Below are positions 10,271-23,042 of a stretch of 64,000 nucleotides of DNA, piece after piece. How positions within the stretch are numbered: the stretch's first letter is position 1; the number at the start of each line of letters is the position of its first letter. A program made the translations under genes and the position numbers. Source of the stretch: Flaveria trinervia (taxonomy: Eukaryota > Streptophyta > Magnoliopsida > Asterales > Asteraceae); contig CM046456.1 in NCBI GenBank assembly GCA_025506515.1, positions 16,596,294 to 16,660,293 of the forward strand. Reading direction: 5' to 3'. The notes under the pieces are model-generated. The model was not told where the DNA came from. It did no database searches and saw only the letters and a program-made list of their open reading frames with translations.

Positions 10271-12392
10271 TGTAAGGCCCCGTTCCCGGGATGCTTACAG
10301 CTGGGTTCTCATCACACATAAAACGTATAATTACATTTGTATTTAATAAATCGCAGCGGAAAACTAAAACAAACTTTCATTTCCATGTAAATGCTTTTGC
10401 AAGTTAATACAACATTCATTACAAAATAGCTTGTTCGCATTACAATGCAAAAACATTAATCAAAAGAATGCCATCCCAAAAGGGCTGAGTAGCTTCACGG
10501 GTGCCATCCTCAGCAAACATTACCTGCCAACTGGAAAACATACAAAAAGTCAGCGTTGCTGAGTGAGTTCTAGTTTTATTACAAAACATACCTTACTTTC
10601 ATATAAAACCCTTCGTTACTTTTACATGATCACACATCGTACGTACACATAGATAATATCATTATTATCTTCTTCATTCATTCATTCGTTCATTCATACT
10701 TCGTTCTTTCATACGTAATCTTTTGTTCCTTTATACGTTCGTTCCTTCGAGTCTGTTGCGACAACAGGGTCGCTCACCTCATTAACAATCCCCACGACTT
10801 CGCGCTAACCGAGTCTGTTGCAACCATAAAGTTGCTCACCCCAATTGCCAGTTTTAACGATAGCATGCTTTCCGAGTCTCTTGCAACCATAGAGTTGCTC
10901 ACCTCATGGCAACTTCACAATAACGCGTTGTCCGAGTCTGAGTTGCTCACCTCCTTTCTCTGGCCATCTTAATGATGCCTATGATCCGAGTCTTTTGCAA
11001 CCACACGTGCTCACCCCATTGGCAATCTCCATGATTGCCTGTGATCCGAGTCTTTTGCAACCACACGTTGCTCACCCCATTGGCAATCTCCATGATTGCC
11101 TGTGATCCGAGTCTTTTGCAACCACACGTTGCTCACCTCATTGTATGATTGCAAGCCTTTCCTTCATTCATTCGTCATTCAATAATGCATGCATTCTTAC
11201 TTTATGTTCCCCTTCATTATCTTTCACTTTACGTTACATAATACTTCATTTATTCATTAACATGACACATAGGGCCACAAGAAAGATAACATACATCATT
11301 ATAAGGAACATATCATACACATTCATCATCATCATACAGGGCAACATCATGCATACATAACAAGCCTTAATCATGCAACATCATCATAATCATCATGCCC
11401 AACATGCTTTCTAAGGCCTCGAGCGTCATCTTACAAACTCTATGGGAACCTTTACGTCAAAACTTACATCTGCACTTCCCCCGAAAGTCAGAAGTCAATC
11501 TACACCTTCCTCGGGTACAACAGCCCTATTCGGGCGTATGGACACCCTTCAGTCGCGTGGCCTCCATGCGACTAAACACTATGCGAATGGACATCCAGTC
11601 GTGCGAATGGACAATGCGGATGGACCTCATGCGAATGGGATTAATGCGAATGAGCACTTATGCGACTGGACCTTCAGTCGCATGACCTCCATGCGACTGA
11701 CCTTTCAATCGTGCGAATGGACCTCAATCGTGCGAATGGACCTCAATCGTGCGAATGGACCCCAATCGCACCTTAATCGGCCGTATGGCCTCCATTCGGC
11801 CTCCAGTCGGTCGCCTAGCCCTAACTGATGCAGAATGCAGTTCATCCCGACTGCAGCCGAGGGTTTTCGGCCTCCAACTCATCCAAACTCATTTTAAGCC
11901 TAAATCAACCATCCTAAACCTTAGGAATGCATACCATAACACCATACAAGCACACACACGTCCGGAAACATACACGAAACGCATCACACACATCACACCC
12001 AAATGGGTCAAACACATACACATACAAAAACAGGTTTTTATGTTTTCCAGCCCCAAAATCGTTTGAAAACAAGTAAAAGTGGGGTTCTAGAACTCACACA
12101 AACGAGCACAACATTAAGGGCTTCGATTTGGCTTGCTTCACGACGATTTTGGCGACCCGAACCAACCCGAACCAACTCGAACCAACTTTTCCTCTTTTTC
12201 TCTTCTTTCTCTCTTCTTCTCTTTATGAAGCTGAAATGTGGGGTGTGTGGGGAGAGTGGGCTGCCCTCTCCCTACTAATATCACCTCATTTCCCAACTTT
12301 TCTTCGTTGGCGAGTTTGGTCCCTCGACTTTTGGACTTTATTTTCTTTTCTTTCTTCACCGGCTTCAAAATAATAAATATTCGGGTGTTACA
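10271..12392 (-). repeat. 3' LTR of element B
   Basis: Reads TGTAAGGCCCC at the left and GGGTGTTACA at the right (plus strand), i.e. TGTAACACCC...CCTTACA in element orientation. It is matched by the 5' LTR at 17361-19451. Inside are the conserved GATAAT/ATTATC palindrome (10653-10670), a hairpin array (10751-11145) and degenerate repeats of the word TGCGAATGGAC (11560-11760). A splice-donor-like GTGAGTTCTAG lies on the minus strand near 12090-12100. Confidence 0.9.
10751..11145 (-). repeat. Tandem hairpin array in the 3' LTR of B
   Basis: About six to seven units of 55-66 bp, each with CGAGTCT followed by GCAAC-loop-GTTGC, and several with a second hairpin GGCAATC-TCCAT-GATTGCC (for example 11021-11039). 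In the first unit the stem is GCGAC/GTCGC (10758-10762 with 10769-10773), a compensatory change. The same array is in the other LTR at about 17841-18245. Confidence 0.8.
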
Positions 12393-12409
12393 AGTCCACC
12401 CCCCTTAAA
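12393..12409 (-). other. Polypurine tract of element B
   Basis: Reads TTTAAGGGGGGTGGACT on the minus strand, directly before the 3' LTR start TGTAACACCC. This primes plus-strand DNA synthesis. Confidence 0.85.
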
Positions 12410-12431
12410 TAGATTTCGTCCCCGAAACCTG

Positions 12432-13760
12432 TTATTCGTCGAACAAACGTGGATAATGCTGTCTCATTTCTTCCTCAATCTCCCACGTTGACTCGGATCC
12501 CTTCCTATGCTTCCACTGTACACGCACAAGAGGAACCATTTTATTCCTTATCCTCTTTTCTTTACGATCGATGATTGCCACTGGTGCTCCACATATTTGA
12601 GCCTTTCATCTATTTCAATGTCCTCCAGTGGACAATCATGTCTTCATCAGCTATACACTTTCTCAGATGAGATACATGGAATGTCGGGTGAATCCCACTT
12701 AACTCATCTGGCAATCCATCTATAGACCACCTCCCCTACTCGAGCAATGATTCGGAAAGGGCCTATATACTGGGGCTCAACTTGCCCCGCTTTCTGAATC
12801 GGATAATACCCTTCCAAGGTGAGACCTTCACATAACCCGGTCACCCACCTGGAACTCAATTGGCCTACGTCGCTTATCGCATACGACTTCTGTCTATCTT
12901 TGGCTGCCTTCATAAAGGCTTTAATCTTTTCAAGCTTCTCTGTCGTAGCCTCGATTACCTCGACGCTCCCCAATTCCTTCTGACCAATATCACCCCAACA
13001 AACGGTGTTCTGCATCTCCTACCGTATAGCATCTCATATGGTGGCATACCAATGCTGGCATGATAGCTGTTGTTGTATGAGAATTCGGCTAACGGTAAGT
13101 GGTCATCCCAACTTCCACCAAAATCGATCACACATGCCCGCAGCATGTCTTCCAATGTCTGAATGGTTCTTTCTGACTGACCATCGGTTTGGGGATGATA
13201 AGCCGTGCTAATATGTAACCTCGTCCCCATAGCGTCGTGGAATTTCTTCCAAAATTTAGATGTAAATCGAGTGTCGCGATCAGACACAATAGACACCGGC
13301 ACACCATGACGAGTTACAATTTCCTTGATGATAGATCAGCCAACCTCTCAGATGAATACGTCTCGCGGATCGGTAGAAAATGAGCGCTCTTCGTCAGACG
13401 ATCAACTATCACCCATATGGCATCATACCCCTTCGGGGTACGCGGCAGCTTTGTAATGAAGTCCATGGTGATGTGCTCCCACTTCCATTCCGGTATATCC
13501 AAAGGTTGATCTTCCCATACGGCTTTTGATGCTCTGCCTTCACTTGTAAGCAAGTAAGGCACTTACTCACATACTCCACGACGTCACGCTTCATACCCGG
13601 CCACCAATAATCTTTCTTCATGTCATGGTACATTTCGTGGCACCAGGATGAATGGAGTATCGAGTCTTGTGGGCTTCATCCATTATCTTCACCCGTAATC
13701 CCCAAAACGAGGAATCCACACACGACCGAATCGAGTTCTAACACCGAGTGTGTTTTCACC
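12432..13760 (-). pseudogene. Element B integrase with chromodomain-like C-terminus (broken)
   Basis: Integrase inserts the element's DNA into the host chromosome. In order on the minus strand I see the zinc-binding region (YWWPGMKRDVVEYV, CLTCLQVKAEHQKP, about 13640-13510), the catalytic core with MDFITKLPRTP (first Asp), SIVSDRDTRF (second Asp) and HPQTDGQSERT (Glu), then FSYNNSYHASIGM and YGRRCRTP. The C-terminal part has QYIGPFRIIARVGEVVYR, and VPLVRVQWKHRKGSESTW with EMRQHYPRLF just before the stop (12432-12434), resembling the chromodomain-like tail of plant chromoviruses. The frame is broken near 13560, 13310, 13000 and 12860. Confidence 0.85.
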
Positions 13761-15338
13761 CAATTCCCCCACCAGACCTCTCATTCTTCCGAGTTAAGGT
13801 GATCTTCTTTCAATGCCTCATCTTGAAACTCCTTGATTTGCTTCATCACATCAGAGGTCATGATTAGTTGATAAGCTTTCACCCGAATCGGTTCGGGCCT
13901 TTCCTTTTGGCTAAGGGCATCCGCCACCACATTAGCTTTGCCCGGATGGTAATGGATCTCGCAATCATAATCCTTTAAGCTCCAACCATCGCCTCTGCCT
14001 CATGTTCAGGTCCTTTGCTCGAAAAGTACTTCAGACTCTTGTGGTCAGTGAATATGGTGCACTTCGTCCCGTAGAGATAGTGCCTCCAAATCTTTAACGC
14101 AAAGACCACGACTGCTAGCTCCAAGTCATGAGTGGGATAATTAACCTCATGAACTTTCAACTGTCGGGATGCGTAGGCTATAACCTTCCCTCTCTGCATT
14201 AACACACACCCCAACCCTGAGTAGGAAGCATCAAATAAACCACCAGATCTTCGCTTCCATCGGGTAATGACAGAACAAGAGCTTGAGTCAGTCTTGCCTT
14301 CAGCTCTTCGAACGCCTTCTCTTGAGCTTGACCCCATACAAACTTCACATCCTTTCGGGTCAACTTAGTTAGTGGAGAAGCAATCTTAGAGAAGTCTTGG
14401 ATGAATCTTCTATAGTAGCCCGCCAAGCCCAAGAAACTACGGATCTCGGATGGCGTCTTTGGTGACCTCCATTGCATAACCGCCTCCACCTTCGCCGGGT
14501 CAACCATAATCCCATCAGGATTCACCACATGACCCAAAACTGAACTTCGCGCAACCAAAACGCGCACTTTGAGAATTTAGCATACAATTTCTCCCTTCTC
14601 AACGTCTCCAAACCTCTCGAATGTGACCGGCATGCTCAATCTTGCTCTTCGAATAAATCAGGATATCATCAATAAACACAATCACTGATTTATCAACATA
14701 GGCCGACACACACGGTTCATCAGATCCATAAAAGCAGCTGGCGCGTTGGTCAAACCAAAGGACATGACAAGAAACTCATAATGACCATAGCGCGTGCGGA
14801 AAGCTGTTTTAGGGATATCTTGTTCCTTTACCTTCAACTGATGATAGCCAGACCGAAGATCTATTCTTGAAAACCAACTGACACCCTGAAGCTGATCGAA
14901 CAAATCATCTATCCTCGGTAAGGGGTAGCGTTTCTTCACCGTCAACTTGTTCAGCTCGCGGTAGTCAATGCACATCCTCATACTACCATCCTTCTTCTTT
15001 ACAAACAGGACCGGAGCACCCCAAGGAGAGATACTCGGTCTAATGAACCCCTTATCAAGCAACTCTTGCAACTGTTCCATCAACTCTTTCATCTCCGTCG
15101 GAGCTAATCGATATGGTGCCTTGGCAACAGGTTGGGCACCCGGTATCAGATCAATCTGAAATTCAATTTCTCTGTCAGGTGGTACCCCCTGGTAAATCTT
15201 CTGGAATACGTCTGGAAAGTCACACACAACCGGTACATCAGACAGTTGTGGTGTTAGTGCATCTTCATCCTTTACATAAGCCAAGTAGGCGCTACATCCA
15301 CGCCTCATACACTTTCCCGCCACCGCCATTGAGATCAC
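13761..15338 (-). pseudogene. Element B reverse transcriptase and RNase H (broken)
   Basis: RT copies the element RNA and RNase H removes it. RT blocks seen: IDYRELNKLTVK, RYPLPRIDDLFDQLQG, FSRIDLRSGYHQLKV, FRTRYGHYEFLVMSFGL and TNAPAAFMDLMNRV. One base is missing near 14692-14697, so the frame is lost just before the catalytic FIDD, which is still present in the shifted frame at about 14665-14676. RNase H shows DASYSGLGCVLMQRG, LELAVVVFALKIWRHYL and TDHKSLKYF, then breaks near 13975. The frame is also broken near 14570 and 14330. Confidence 0.88.
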
Positions 15339-15760
15339 CTTCGGATCGTAGTAACCCGATCACCATAAACCGTTACCAAACTTCCATCAGGCGCTGTCAA
15401 CCGAATCATCTTCTTGCGACACACAATGTTCGCCTCAAAGTCCGCCAACCAATCCATCCCAAGAACCAATCAAAACCACCCAAGGTCATCACGAACGGTC
15501 TAACAGGAAACTTGTGACCTTCTAATTCCACCTCACAATTTCTATCATCTCCGAAATCCTGGTAGACTTACCTATGGCAGTTTCTACATCAAGGTGCATC
15601 ACACACGTCTACTACTAACAGGAAGCTTAGCACAGAAAGCAACAGAAATAAAACTCCTACTAGCACCAGAATCAAATAGCACAGAAGCTAAAGTTTGGTT
15701 CACCAGAAACGTACCGGACACGACATCAGGGTCTGTCCTAGCTTCCTCCTGTGTCATGGT
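15339..15760 (-). pseudogene. Element B protease (broken)
   Basis: Aspartic protease that matures Gag-Pol. On the minus strand the active-site block LFDSGASRSFIS is visible at about 15690-15650 after LVNQTLASV, followed by degraded sequence to GKCMRRGCSAYLAYVKD at the start of the RT linker. Frame breaks occur in the stretch 15340-15600. Confidence 0.75.
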
Positions 15761-17015
15761 AATGCCCTGGCACTCGCCCTCGGTCCTTCACCTCCAGTTC
15801 TCTTCATCCCAGAACTCTCAGCCCTCAACTTCTTACAATCCTTACTTACGTGACCCTCTTCACCACAGTTATAGCACCCGACTATACGACAGTCCCTGCC
15901 AGGTGCCCCCCTTCCCACATTTGAAGCATAAGTTTGACCCAAACCCTAATTCCCCGCCGTGGTCCCTTCCACACTTGCCACACCTTTTCGACCCCGCACT
16001 TGATGTGACAACACGGCGATCATCCGCTCGTGCCTTCTTATTACCCGTCGAGGCATCACCCCGACCAAACCTCTTCCCCGCCGCCATTTTCGATCACCAC
16101 CATTCTTCTTGCCACCCTCAGTCACCACCATTGTTCTCTCATCGTACAATCTCCCTGCCAAATCCACTGCCGACCTAAGCGTACTCGGCCGGGCAGCTAT
16201 CATGTGCCTGCGAATATCCGCTGCAAACCCTGAATATCTTTAATCTTTCGTGACAAGGTGTCACTTGATCCGGCACCAGACGTGCCATCTCGTTGAATTT
16301 AGTGGTGTACTGCTGGTGCGTCATAGTTCCCCCCGCCTCCAGTTGCAAGAACTCCCTTTCGACCTTGTCCATTTCCCGATGAGGACAAAATTCCTCAATC
16401 ACTAACCTTCTCAGCTTAGGCCATTTCATTTTCCCAATGGCCCTACTACCCTCAGCTTGGACAATGTTGTCCCACCAGCACAGAGCTGAATCCACAAAAG
16501 AGTGGGTAGCAAACTTCACCTTTTGGTCCTCTCGGCACTCGCTGATATCGAGAACAACTTCCATTTCCCTCACCCACCGGTGAGCAGCTGCAGCTGTGCC
16601 GTTTCCATCAAAAGTAGGGGCTTGCATCTCATAAAAGCCCCATAATTACATCCTCGTGCCGTCTCCGGCGCAGGCTCTTCTTCTTCCTCTTCATCGTCAG
16701 ATAGAACCGTTTCCGGCTCTGGTTGTTCCTGTTCTCCAGAGGATCTGTTTCTTTCTTTTCTTTCCCCTTCTCGTACAGCCTTAATAATTCAGTCACCACA
16801 GACGGTAAGATTGTCTGCATGACCTAATGGACTTCTTCTACAACAGCCTCCTTTTCTGAGGCTCTCAGATTGGTGCTTTCGTCGCCACCCTCCGGATGAG
16901 GGTCTCTGGTTCTTCATGAACCACCCTCTCAACTCTGGGTCTCCCCCTCTTGGTCGCGATTCAACACCGTGACCTCCACCCCTAGAAGCTTTTGAAGATC
17001 TACCTCCGGCCATCA
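15754..17015 (-). pseudogene. Element B gag with CCHC zinc knuckle (broken)
   Basis: Gag forms the particle and binds the element RNA. It starts MAGGRSSKASRGGGHG at 17015, the same start as in element G. A capsid-like retrotransposon gag domain follows (16627-16175: HRWVREMEVVLDISEC, LCWWDNIVQAEGS, FLQLEAGGTMTHQQYTTKF). Then come a basic linker, a CGKCGRDHGGE motif and the CCHC knuckle CYNCGEEGHVSKDC (15860-15820). The frame changes at least four times (near 16930, 16640, 16200 and 15930). Confidence 0.85.
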
Positions 17016-17344
17016 CACGCACACTGAAAGATTCAAACAGCAACACAGTCATTCAAGGGAACAACTTAGTTTATGTTAAGTATAGTAAGTCCCTAATTAC
17101 AGTGGCCAGTTATGATTAGCCACTTACTTTACTCTTCACACTCCAAGCATTACCTGTCCTGACTACATCAGTATTTAAATCCACATACAACACATAACAC
17201 ATACCATGCGCACATAAAACCGGTTAACTTTACGAAATACCTGATGGCACGCAGCTACTCAGATTGGCATCCTATTCCCTTTCCGTCCCATTCTCAGTTT
17301 AAGATTAGGTTTATTTTGAAATTTACCCATTTCACTTAAACTTT

Positions 17345-17360
17345 GGCTTTGATACCAACT
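17345..17360 (-). other. Primer binding site of element B
   Basis: Minus strand reads AGTTGGTATCAAAGCC directly after the LTR end CCTTACA. It matches the initiator tRNA-Met type site (TGGTATCAGAGC) with one G-to-A change. Confidence 0.85.
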
Positions 17361-19451
17361 TGTAAGGCCCCGTTCCCGAGACACTTATAGCTGGGTTCTC
17401 ATCCCACATAAAACGTATAATTACATTTGTATTTAATAAATCGCAGCGGAAAACTAAAACAACTTTCATTTCCATGTAAATGCTTTTGCAAGTTAATACA
17501 ACATTCATTACAAAATAGCTTGTTCGCATTACAATGCAAAAACATTAATCAAAAGAATGCCATCCCAAAAGGGCTGAGTAGCTTCACACGGTGCCATCCT
17601 CAGCAAACATTACCTGCCAACTGGAAAACATACAAAAAGTCAGCGTTGCTGAGTGAGTTCTAGTTTTATTACAAAACATACCTTACTTTCATATAAAACC
17701 CTTCGTTACTTTTACATGATCACACATCGTACGTACACATAGATAATATCATTATTATCTTCTTCATTCATTCATTCGTTCATTCATACTTCGTTCTTTC
17801 ATACGTAATCTTTTGTTCCTTTATACGTTCGTTCCTTCGAGTCTGTTGCGACAACAGGGTCGCTCACCTCATTAACATCCCCACGACTTCGCGCTAACCG
17901 AGTCTGTTGCAACCATAAAGTTGCTCACCCCAATTGCCAGTTTAAACGATAACATGCTTTCCGAGTCTCTTGCAACCATAGGGTTGCTCACCTCATGGCA
18001 ACTTCACAATAACGCGTTGTCCGAGTCTGTTGCAACAACTGAGTTGCTCACCTCCTTTCTCTGGCCATCTTAATGATGCTTATGATCAGAGTCTTTTGCA
18101 ACCACACGTTGCTCACCCCATTGGCAATCTCCATGATTGCCTGTGATCCGAGTCTTTTGCAACCACACGTTGCTCACCCCATTGGAAATCTCCATGATTG
18201 CCTGTGATCCGAGTCTTTTGCAACCACATGTTGCTCACCTCATTGTATGCTTGCAAGCCTTTCCTTCATTCATTCGTCATTCATAATGCATGCATTCTTA
18301 CTTTATGTTCCCCTTTCATTATCTTTCACTTTATGTTACATAATACTTCATTTATTCATTAACATGACACATAGGGCCACAAGAAAGATAACATACATCA
18401 TTATAAGGAACATATCATACACATTCATCATCATCATACAGGGAAACATCATTCATACATAACAAGCCTTAATCATGCAACATCATCATCATCATCATGC
18501 CCAACATGCTTTCTAAGGCCTCGAGCGTCATCTTACAAACTCTATGGGAACCTTTACGTCAAAACTTACATCTGCACTTCCCCCGAAGTCAGAAGTCAAT
18601 CTACACCTTCCTCGGTACAACAGCCCTATTCGGGCGTATGGACACCCTTCAGTCGCGTGCCTCCATGCGACTGAACACTATGCGAATGGACATCCAGTCG
18701 TGCGAATGGACAATGCAGATGGACCTCATGCGAATGGATTAATGCGAATGAGCACTTATGCGACTGGACCTTCAGTCGCATGACCTCCATGCGACTGACC
18801 TTTCAATTGTGCGAATGGACCTCAATCGTGCGAATGGACCCCAATCGCACCTTAATGGGCCGTATGGCCTCCATTCGGCCTCCAGTCGGTTGCCTAGACC
18901 TAACTGATGCAGAATGCAGTTCATCCCGACTGCAGCCGAGGGTTTTCGGCCTCCAAACTCATCCAAACCCATTTTAAGCCTAAATCGACCATCCTAAACC
19001 TTAGGAATGCATACTATGACACCATACAAGCACACACATGCCCGGAAACATACACGAAACACATCACACACATCTCACCCAAATGGGTCAAACACATACA
19101 CATACAAAAACGGGTTTTTATGCTTTCCAGCCCCAAAATCGTTTGAAAACAAGTAAAAGTGGGGTTCTAGAACTCACACAAACGAGCACAACGTTAAGGG
19201 CTTCGATTTGGCTTGCTTCACGACGATTTTGGCGACTCGAACCAACTTTTCCTCTTTTTCTCTTCTTTCTCTCTTCTTCTCTTTATGAAGCTGAAATGTG
19301 AGGTGTGTGGGGAGAGTGGGCTGCCCTCTCCCTACTAATATCACCACATTTCCCAATTTTCTTCGTTGGCGAGTTTGGTCCCTCGACTTTTGGACTTTAT
19401 TTTCTTTTCTTTCTTCACCGACTTCAAAATAATAAATATTCGGGTGTTACA
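17361..19451 (-). repeat. 5' LTR of element B
   Basis: Near-identical to 10271-12392, with the same terminal TG/CA, the same hairpin array (about 17841-18245) and the same TGCGAATGGAC repeats. In the array the fourth unit here is complete (TTGCAACAACTGAGTTGC, about 18030), while the 3' LTR copy has lost the left half of that hairpin. Confidence 0.9.
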
Positions 19452-21102
19452 AGCCGACGAAAGAAGAAAAAGAAATAAAGTCCAAAGTTGAGGGGTCAAA
19501 CTTGCCAAAACGAGAAGAAACTTGGATGAGTGGGAGTATAAAAGGGGGAGGGCAGCCCACACCTCCCCATTCTTGCCAAAAAAACTCAGCCAAGGGAGAA
19601 GAGAAGGAGAAAAGAGGAGAAAAGCTTGGTTCGTGTGGATTCGAGCATGGAAATCGAAGTGTAGCAGGTGGAATCGACGCTCTACTCGAAGAGGTCATCA
19701 AGGTGAGTTCTAGGACCCCTCTTTTACACATTTTCGACTGATTTGGGGCTGAACACATCAAAAACCTATTTTTGAAAAGTTGGGTGTTGAACCCAAAAGT
19801 ATGCTTATGTGTATGTGTTTGATGTGTTTGGAGTTTGATTTCGGGCTTGGTTGTGCTTGTATGGTGTCGTGGTATGCTTCCCTAAGGTTTGGAATGGTTG
19901 ATCTGAGCTTAAATGAGTTTGGAAGAGTTTGGAGGTCGAACATGGTGGCTGTAGTTCGGGATGAACTGCATTCTGCACCCAGCTAGAGCTATGCGACTGG
20001 AGGTCCATGCATCCGAATGGCATGCGACTGGGTCCATACGCACGAAAGGAGTGCGACTGAGGTTCATTCGTACGAGAGTAGTGCGACTGAGGGTCATATG
20101 CATGAGGGCTATGCGACCGAAGGAAATGCGGATGAAGGTCATGCAACCGAATGAAATGCGGATGAAGGTCATGCGACTGGAGTCCATACATCTGTGAGTC
20201 GTGCGATTGAGGTTCATACGCACGAAAGGTGTGTGACTAAGGGCCATCCGCATAAAGGTCCTTTGAGGTCCATACGCCCGGATGTCATACGACAGAGGTA
20301 CATTCGCATAGGAAACATGCGATTGGAGGCTATGCAGCTGGATGCTCATTCGCCTAAGTGTTCTCACACGTATGGAGGACCATGCAACCGAATAGGGTCC
20401 ATACGCCCGAATGACCATAGTTTGTTGTCTGACTTTCAGGAAAGTGCAGACGTAGGCTCAGACCTTTGGGGTTGTTGATGTTGTGATTGGCATGGATGGT
20501 GTCATGTATGATAATGATGGGTGATGTCGTATGGTATGGATGATGCGATACGCGTGATTGATGTGTTGTGTGATGTTGTATGTTTATGCATGATGTATGT
20601 TATGTATGATGTTGCCCTGTATGACAGTGACTGTGTATGTTGATATTCTTTATTATGATGTATGTTTATCTTTTCTAGTGGCTTTGCGTGTTATGTTAAT
20701 GAATGAATTAGAAGTATTATGTAACATAAAGTGAAAGATAAAGAAAAGTGGAACATGATGAATGCATGCATTAATAAATGATGAAAGTAAAGAAAGTGTT
20801 GTAAGCCTTGTATGTCGGGACACACCATTAAAATGTGTTAGCCCAACGGTGTGTGGGTTTGCTACCCTATGAGGATGCACATCGGGGTCTTTCTTTGTGA
20901 TTGACCATTTGTATGGAACCATTGTTGCTTGCCTTAGGTACTGTGGCCAGAGGTGCTGGGCATCGTGAATGAAGGTCTATGATAGGCTTAGGTCCAATAC
21001 CATGAGCATGAAGGGCACAACACATGAAAATGGTATACCTGAACTTTATCTTAGGTACTGTGGCCAGAGGTGTTGTGCACCGTGAATGAAGGTCTATGAT
21101 AG
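19452..21102 (+). repeat. Element A 5' LTR, main part
   Basis: Continues the LTR begun at 10239 after insertion of B. It holds a TATA box (19537-19544), a GGCAGCCCAC block, the donor-like GTGAGTTCTAG (19703-19713), a GTAGTTCGGGATGAACTGC hairpin (19950-19968) and degenerate repeats around the word GCGACTGAGG (19985-20420). A TGATG-rich tract (20470-20640) and GGTACTGTGGCCAGAGG repeats (20937, 21055) follow. The many ORFs in it are artefacts of the repeats. Confidence 0.85.
19537..19544 (+). promoter_or_regulatory. TATA box in the element A LTR
   Basis: TATAAAAG followed by GGGGAGGGCAGCCCAC, in LTR orientation. Other LTR copies here have lost this exact motif (for example GATATATG in F, about 38876). 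Confidence 0.55.
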
Positions 21103-23042
21103 TGTAAGGCCTCGTTCCTGGAGACCCCACAGTTGGTCAATCCCAACAGTTAAAACATTTAACATTATAATTATACAAACTTAAGCAGCAAAAATAATTT
21201 ATCAAAAACCAGTCATTGCATTTAAGCCACTGTTGCTGAGCGATGCATCATCGTTTAACTGATTACAAAAGAATTGTTATACTGTATTACAAAACAACAG
21301 CAACATAAAATACGAATGGATGTCAGTCTTTCCCTGCCGAGTGGCTTCACTCTCGTGCCATCCTCAGCAATAATTACCTGCCAACTGAAAATGTATAAAA
21401 GTGAGCGTTGCTAAGTGAGTTCTAGTTTTTTTTAAAGTAATAAAATACTTTCTGTAGGCTGTATATGAAAATACTCTTTCTATGAAATACAACTTTGTAC
21501 AGTATATGCGAGCACACATTAACTATATGAACATATACTGTTCGTTCTCTTTACTGTATGCCTTGTATGTTCTGTAATCTTTTATCTTTATCTTTCACTT
21601 TCTGTATGGACCAATGAGCAATACCCTAAAATGTATGCGCGGTGGAAAACGAGTGATGGGCCATCTATATCCCTCAAAAGGGTTCTGTTACTGTATGCAA
21701 GGACGACCTAATCACTCAGGACACGCTGCAAAGGTCCTGGCCCCGTGTGCAATATGGGGTAGCTAACCCACAACACGGTCGAGCTAACGACAACATGGTC
21801 GTGTCACTCCTGTAAGCTTGCAAGACTTGTGAACATTTTATTAATGTTCCTCTTCTTTTCTTTATTGCTCTTTCTCTTTATTATTACAATATACTTTACG
21901 TTACGATAATAAACATACCATGTAAAGTCACACACTATAAGTAATAATAATAGCAATAATAATAATAAGGAACAATCATAATCATGCATGGAACATCATC
22001 ATAAATAAGCCCTAGTCAAACCTCGGTCAAAACCCTAAAAGCACTGACTCCTAAAAATTCTATAAAAATTTCTAAGTGTCTAGGCGCTTTGACACTATTT
22101 GGGCGCATGAGCCCTGTTTGGGTGTTTCATCACTATGTAGGCGCATTAGCCAACACTTAATCATTTTATCACTTAGGCGCATGAACTATTCAGGCGCATG
22201 GACACTATTCGGGCATATGAACACTTAGGTGCATGGGTTATTCGGACGCATGGATACTTAGGCGCATGGACCACTGTTCAAGCGCATGGGCTATACTTAA
22301 ACATTTCTAAGTCAATTTTAGGCGCATGGGCTATTGTTCAGGCGCATGGGTTATACTTAAATCCTTCTATGGCATTTTCAGGCGCATGAGCCTTATCTAG
22401 GCGCATGAACATTCTATGTAACATGTTGCTAGTATGTTTTCAAACCCAATAAACAAACCCATCTGTTCTAAGCTTAATATGGCTATTCTAAACATGAACA
22501 ACCTATAAGCATTCAAGAATCAACATCCAACATGCATAATACATACAGGTATACATACATAAACATTTGAAAATCGTTTTAGATACATTTTTCAGCCCCA
22601 AAGATGTTTAAAACCGGGGTCTAGAAACTCACCTGGTGCAACTTGGGTGTTTCTTCCTTCAAACCCTTTTGCAACTGAGTTCAAGCACCTAAAAACCCCA
22701 TCAAACACACACACACACCCGAGCACATACACAAACACATAAGCACATAAGCATGTAACCGGAATAAAACCCGTCATAGATACTTAAAAACCTTGAATTC
22801 TTACCTTGAATTCACTTTCTCTTCTTCTTCTTTCTTCAACTGAGAGTTTCTCTACTTTCTCTCTCTGAAACTGAATGAAAATGGTGATGTGAAGCGAGGG
22901 TGGGCGGCCATGCCCACCTGTTTACCAACTTTTTGTGTACTTTTGTCCTTTTTACATTTTTAACCCCTCAACTTGGTTTCCTTGACATTTCCCTTTCTTT
23001 ATTCTTCAACTCTTATCCTTTTTATAATAACCGGGTATTACA
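21103..23042 (-). mobile_element. Solo LTR C (gypsy LTR subfamily II)
   Basis: TGTAAGGCCTCG...GGGTATTACA with a perfect 5-bp target duplication GATAG (21098-21102 and 23043-23047) and no internal region, so it is the product of LTR-LTR recombination. It carries many copies of GGCGCATG (22085-22410) instead of the GCGACTGAGG words of element A, and shares this with element E. The donor-like GTGAGTTTCTAG is on the minus strand near 22630. Confidence 0.9.

Larger units (their letters stand above)
10271..19451 (-). mobile_element. Ty3/gypsy chromovirus-type element B, full length with both LTRs
   Basis: Two LTRs of about 2.1 kb, near-identical by eye, flank an internal region with polypurine tract, integrase, RNase H, RT, protease, gag and primer site in the order expected for a minus-strand gypsy element. 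It sits in the 5' LTR of element A. The flanks read AGCTGACG (10263-10270) and AGCCGACG (19452-19459). Gene order gag-PR-RT-RH-INT and the C-terminal chromodomain-like tail suggest the Tekay/Del group. All frames are broken, so it is non-autonomous now, but the similar LTRs suggest a fairly recent insertion. Confidence 0.9.

Noticed and set aside
10751..11145. CRISPR-like regular repeats
   Set aside because: A plant LTR context, degenerate units and no spacers; it is a tandem array duplicated in both LTRs.
11395..12373. ORFs in the B, A and G LTRs with MRMD / TMRM / SHSL repeats
   Set aside because: They are frames over the degenerate GCGAATGGAC or GCGACTGAGG words and appear in both strands.
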